Positions 15,194 through 17,297 of a stretch of 17,297 bases of DNA are shown here, in pieces. Origin of the DNA: Desulfobulbaceae bacterium (GTDB lineage: Bacteria; Desulfobacterota; Desulfobulbia; Desulfobulbales; SURF-16). Under the pieces are notes generated by a model. That model saw only the letters and a list, made by a program, of their open reading frames with translations, was not told the origin of the DNA and made no database searches. Both the position numbers and the translations under genes were made by a program. How positions within the stretch are numbered: the first letter of the stretch is position 1; each line of letters begins with the position of its first letter. The stretch is taken from assembly GCA_023230525.1 (NCBI GenBank), contig JALNXE010000093.1, forward strand, positions 1 to 17,297, in the 5' to 3' direction.

Positions 15194-15925
15194 TTGGATC
15201 TTTTACAGGCAATACTTGAATTCTTCAAGATTATTCTGAGTTCTTGGCAAGGCTACCTTACTGGTGGGGTATTCGTAGCAATCGTTTCTGTTTGGGAGCA
15301 CTATAGCGGGCACTCAATCTCATGGAGCAAATATAAATGGGGAGTCATTGCTTTCTTGTTCATATCTGTTTTTTTAGCATGGTATGACCAACGGACGACT
15401 ATCATAAATGAACGTCAAATTTCTGAGAATAAGAAAACAGAGTATGTTAGTAAAATTGAGGCACTCAAAACGAAGTATGATGATATCTGGAACAATATTA
15501 AGACTTCATCCCCCGCATTTTATAATGGAAGGGAAATATTACGTGCGTTCATGTCCTATCGGAGAACAATTGGCCCAGATGCCAAGTGCATGACATTAGT
15601 GACGTCAACGGAAGACAGTGCTAATCTTGCCGGAACAGTTATAGCGTTTTCTGTGCCAGGTTCTAATTGTCCTAATGGTGATCTACAGAATATCGGCGTT
15701 AAGCCTGAGGATGTTGACAAGGAATCACTAAATGGAATGATACCTGGAAAGATTGTTTTGCATGCCCTCCCAGATACCAAGGGAGCTGATCGTCTAGTTG
15801 ACGATTTGGGTAATCTTATACAAACTACGCGAAGTTATGAAATGCCACGTCCTGTTAAACCATCTGAGAATATTATATGGTTGCAGTTCGGTGCGGGTAC
15901 CAAATGGAATAGTCAACTGCATTAA
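15194..15925 (+). CDS. Cassette-borne membrane-anchored protein of unknown function
   Basis: A 243-residue protein I do not recognise. Two hydrophobic segments lie near the N-terminus (~20-35, GYLTGGVFVAIVSVW; ~48-64, WGVIAFLFISVFLAWYD), followed by a charged helical, probably coiled-coil stretch (~70-100) and a soluble domain with two cysteines (in DAKCMTL and PGSNCPNG) and a motif-free C-terminus. The start is TTG 15194, chosen because GGAGG (15179-15183) lies ten bases upstream and there is no nearby ATG in frame. It is the only gene of cassette 1; its stop is 40 bases before the attC core box. It is visibly richer in A+T than the left-hand chromosomal genes, consistent with acquisition. 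Membrane anchoring is inferred. A role in phage defence or envelope stress is possible for a cassette gene, but nothing in the sequence shows it. Confidence 0.78.
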   Translation: MDLLQAILEFFKIILSSWQGYLTGGVFVAIVSVWEHYSGHSISWSKYKWGVIAFLFISVFLAWYDQRTTIINERQISENKKTEYVSKIEALKTKYDDIWNNIKTSSPAFYNGREILRAFMSYRRTIGPDAKCMTLVTSTEDSANLAGTVIAFSVPGSNCPNGDLQNIGVKPEDVDKESLNGMIPGKIVLHALPDTKGADRLVDDLGNLIQTTRSYEMPRPVKPSENIIWLQFGAGTKWNSQLH

Positions 15926-15965
15926 TAATTGTTCTGGGCTCTGAGCATTCGAATCTGATAAAGCC

Positions 15966-16088
15966 GCCCAACCGGTCGGTTCATTTGACCAGGGCCACAG
16001 CGGGCCTATTGAAAATAATTAAATAATTCAAGTTAGTTGTCATTGCCTTCTTTATTGTGGCCCTGTCAACTGACTTTTTTCGTTAAGA
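15966..16088 (+). other. attC site between cassettes 1 and 2
   Basis: The left box GCCCAAC (15966-15972) matches RYYYAAC perfectly, and the right box GTTAAGA (16082-16088) matches GTTRRRY except for the last base. Between them TCATTTGACCAGGGCCACA (15981-15999) pairs with TGTGGCCCTGTCAACTGA (16056-16073): 17 of 18 pairs, with a single unpaired C on the left arm, the extrahelical base expected in attC. The 56-base A+T-rich apical part has no gene. The total of 123 bp is in the range of the long Vibrio-type repeats. The crossover would fall between G16082 and T16083. Confidence 0.75.
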
Positions 16089-16100
16089 ACAGGACAACAT

Positions 16101-17195
16101 ATGGCACGTCGACCAAAGATAACCGATGTATTTACGCCAAGAAGAGCAGAGGTGAATCATGCTATTTATGTTCAACGGAGTCACCACGAAAAGGCTTTGA
16201 AACGCTCAGTAGAAGGTTCACTGCACACAATCGTTTCAGGCGAAAGTGGAAGCGGTAAGAGTTGGTTATTCAAAAAAGTTGCCGCAGAGGAAAACTGGGC
16301 AGTATTCACTGGCAACTTCGCAAATGCAGCGCGAGCTAACTCTATTTCTTCTGAAATTTTTAATGCGCTTGTACCAACTGGAAGTCGTGAGTGGGTTGAA
16401 ATTACCGAATCTATTGATGCGAAGTTAAAGGTGCTACTGGCAGAGGGAGGTGGTAAGGCTGATCGTAAGTATGCAATAAAAACATCAGAAGAGATTGAAG
16501 CGGCATTTACGGCTGGCAGAAAACAAGCAGGAGAAAGAACAGCTGTCTTAGTTCTGGATAACCTAGAAGCTATTTTTCGCGAACCCAACTTAATGTCCGA
16601 ACTTGGAAACATAATTCTTCTTTTAGATGATGAACGATATGCGCGTCATACAATAAAAATTGTCCTTATTGGTGTTCCTGCAAATATTATCGACTATTAC
16701 CAAAAGATAGAGAATTTAGAGCCTGTTGGAAACCGAATTGAACAGATCCCACACATACAAAGTTTTACGGAAACGCAGGTTTTGGAACTGATTCGTAAAG
16801 GATTTAATGATCTCCTCCGGGCAGAAATACCAGATGGGGTGCTGAACTCCTGGAATTCCCATATTTATTTGGCCACGCTTGGTGTCGCTCAACGGGTGCA
16901 TGAGTACTGCGAGAAATTAGCTTACTTTTTAGATGATAATGATTGGGATATAACGGTAGACGCTCTTAAACAGGCAGATCATTCATTCATGTGTTCGTCG
17001 ATTTATCAGGCATATGCCGTGATTGATAAGTGCATGAACGAACGTGAGACCAAAGCAGGACGTCGAAATCAAGTTCTTTATTCGTTGGGGAAGCTGACAT
17101 CAACTGCTTTTGACGCAGGTGATGTCGAAAAAAGGGTACGCAAAGAGTTCCCCAACTCAACAAGAGGAGTGACACTAGGAGTCTGTCGGACTTAA
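16101..17195 (+). CDS. Cassette-borne AAA-type ATPase, apparently C-terminally truncated
   Basis: A 364-residue P-loop ATPase of the general Orc1/STAND-like AAA type. Walker A is GESGSGKS (47-54), Walker B is AVLVLDN (148-154), and a sensor-like strand IKIVLIGVPANI follows at ~196-207. A lid of helices fills ~225-300. The last ~45 residues (VLYSLGKLTSTAFDAGDVEKRVRKEFPNS...) look like the beginning of a winged-helix domain that stops early at GVTLGVCRT. The TAA stop (17193-17195) lies inside the core box of the next attC, common for cassette genes, and here it probably cuts the domain short. In the -1 frame the sequence stays open from 17180 to 17233 (SLSDLTQLV...), so a single-base frameshift is an alternative. 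AGGA (16091-16094) lies six bases before ATG 16101. Such ATPases often pair with effectors in defence systems; no effector is encoded in this cassette. Confidence 0.8.
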   Translation: MARRPKITDVFTPRRAEVNHAIYVQRSHHEKALKRSVEGSLHTIVSGESGSGKSWLFKKVAAEENWAVFTGNFANAARANSISSEIFNALVPTGSREWVEITESIDAKLKVLLAEGGGKADRKYAIKTSEEIEAAFTAGRKQAGERTAVLVLDNLEAIFREPNLMSELGNIILLLDDERYARHTIKIVLIGVPANIIDYYQKIENLEPVGNRIEQIPHIQSFTETQVLELIRKGFNDLLRAEIPDGVLNSWNSHIYLATLGVAQRVHEYCEKLAYFLDDNDWDITVDALKQADHSFMCSSIYQAYAVIDKCMNERETKAGRRNQVLYSLGKLTSTAFDAGDVEKRVRKEFPNSTRGVTLGVCRT

Positions 17196-17289
17196 CGCAA
17201 CTCGTTTTGACAAATTACGTTGATCAAACATAATCAACTTGTTGTATTTTCATTAAAATGCTTGATTCTGGTGATGTTTTCTGTTAAAT
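17190..17289 (+). other. Probable attC site after cassette 2 (possibly incomplete)
   Basis: The box ACTTAAC (17190-17196) is a perfect RYYYAAC and complements the start of cassette 2 (GTTAAGA, 16082) at six of seven positions. A perfect right-box candidate, GTTAAAT, is at 17283-17289. The 86 bp between are A+T-rich and contain GTTGAT (17219-17224) / ATCAAC, but I cannot fold a convincing arm pair next to the boxes. The real right end may therefore lie beyond the window. Confidence 0.42.
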
Positions 17290-17297
17290 TATAATAA

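Larger units (their letters stand above)
15052..17289 (+). mobile_element. Integron gene-cassette array (two cassettes, three attC-like sites), no integrase in window
   Basis: Two genes in the same direction alternate with attC-like sites, each in the correct orientation (RYYYAAC box after the gene, GTTRRRY box before the next gene). Cassette 1 runs from 15116 to 16082 and cassette 2 from 16083 to at least 17282. In an excised cassette circle the box at the start and the box after the gene must pair. Cassette 1 gives GTTGGGCGGC and GCCGCCCAAC, an exact ten-base match; cassette 2 gives GTTAAGA and ACTTAAC, matching in six of seven. Leaders are short, each gene has its own ribosome-binding site and base composition differs from the left flank. 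No integrase gene is in the window, so this is either the interior of a chromosomal integron or a CALIN. Confidence 0.72.

Noticed and set aside
15194..17195. Cassette genes 1 and 2 as one two-gene defence operon
   Set aside because: An attC separates them and each has its own ribosome-binding site. Joint function cannot be claimed from adjacency in a cassette array.
1..17297. CRISPR arrays, tRNA or rRNA genes, transposase or integrase genes
   Set aside because: No regularly spaced repeats, cloverleaf or rRNA-like sequence was seen, and no product resembles a transposase or a tyrosine recombinase.

Overview
The window looks like chromosomal DNA of a Gram-negative bacterium, most probably a Desulfobacterota (deltaproteobacterial, Desulfobulbales-like) lineage. 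This is an inference from an outer-membrane barrel protein with a C-terminal Trp, and from the style of the PurD-PurE, HDOD, hybrid-kinase, CheB/CheR and PilZ genes. No rRNA or tRNA gene is present to fix the taxonomy.

Layout. (1) 1-3518: the 3' part of a TPR/outer-membrane beta-barrel gene closed by a clear intrinsic terminator, then greA. A convergent TetR-family repressor very like Bacillus FadR follows, and a palindrome-rich 395-bp intergenic region separates it from purDE. (2) 3519-5971: an in-frame PurD-PurE fusion (two steps of purine synthesis in one chain) followed 23 bp later by a TsaC/YrdC-type threonylcarbamoyl-AMP synthase. (3) 6016-6093: a 78-bp inverted-repeat element of MITE-like appearance. 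(4) 6152-13186: seven tightly packed or overlapping co-directional genes: Hpt, HDOD, soluble hybrid histidine kinase, CheB, CheR, PilZ, and a HEAT-repeat protein with a C-terminal receiver. The parts make a complete His-Asp-His-Asp relay (His207 and Asp516 in the kinase, His57 in Hpt, then Asp58 of CheB or Asp477 of the HEAT protein), joined to receptor methylation enzymes and a c-di-GMP-binding domain. No CheA, CheW or chemoreceptor is present. (5) 13454-14701: a stand-alone AAA/DUF4143 ATPase, a typical accessory gene. (6) 14702-15051: non-coding, with several hairpins.

(7) 15052-17297 is the most striking part: a stretch visibly richer in A+T with the anatomy of integron gene cassettes. 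Three attC-like sites bracket two genes in the same orientation: a small membrane-anchored protein of unknown function and an AAA-type ATPase. Cassette 1 begins G^TTGGGCGGC and its downstream site begins GCCGCCCAAC, an exact complement. Cassette 2 begins G^TTAAGA and its downstream site begins ACTTAAC, with the gene's stop codon inside that box. The middle site (15966-16088) folds into an 18-bp stem with a single bulged base. No integrase is in the window, so it is either the tail of a chromosomal integron or a cluster of attC sites lacking a nearby integrase (CALIN). Both cassette genes are unrecognised; the ATPase appears to lose its C-terminal part where it runs into its attC.
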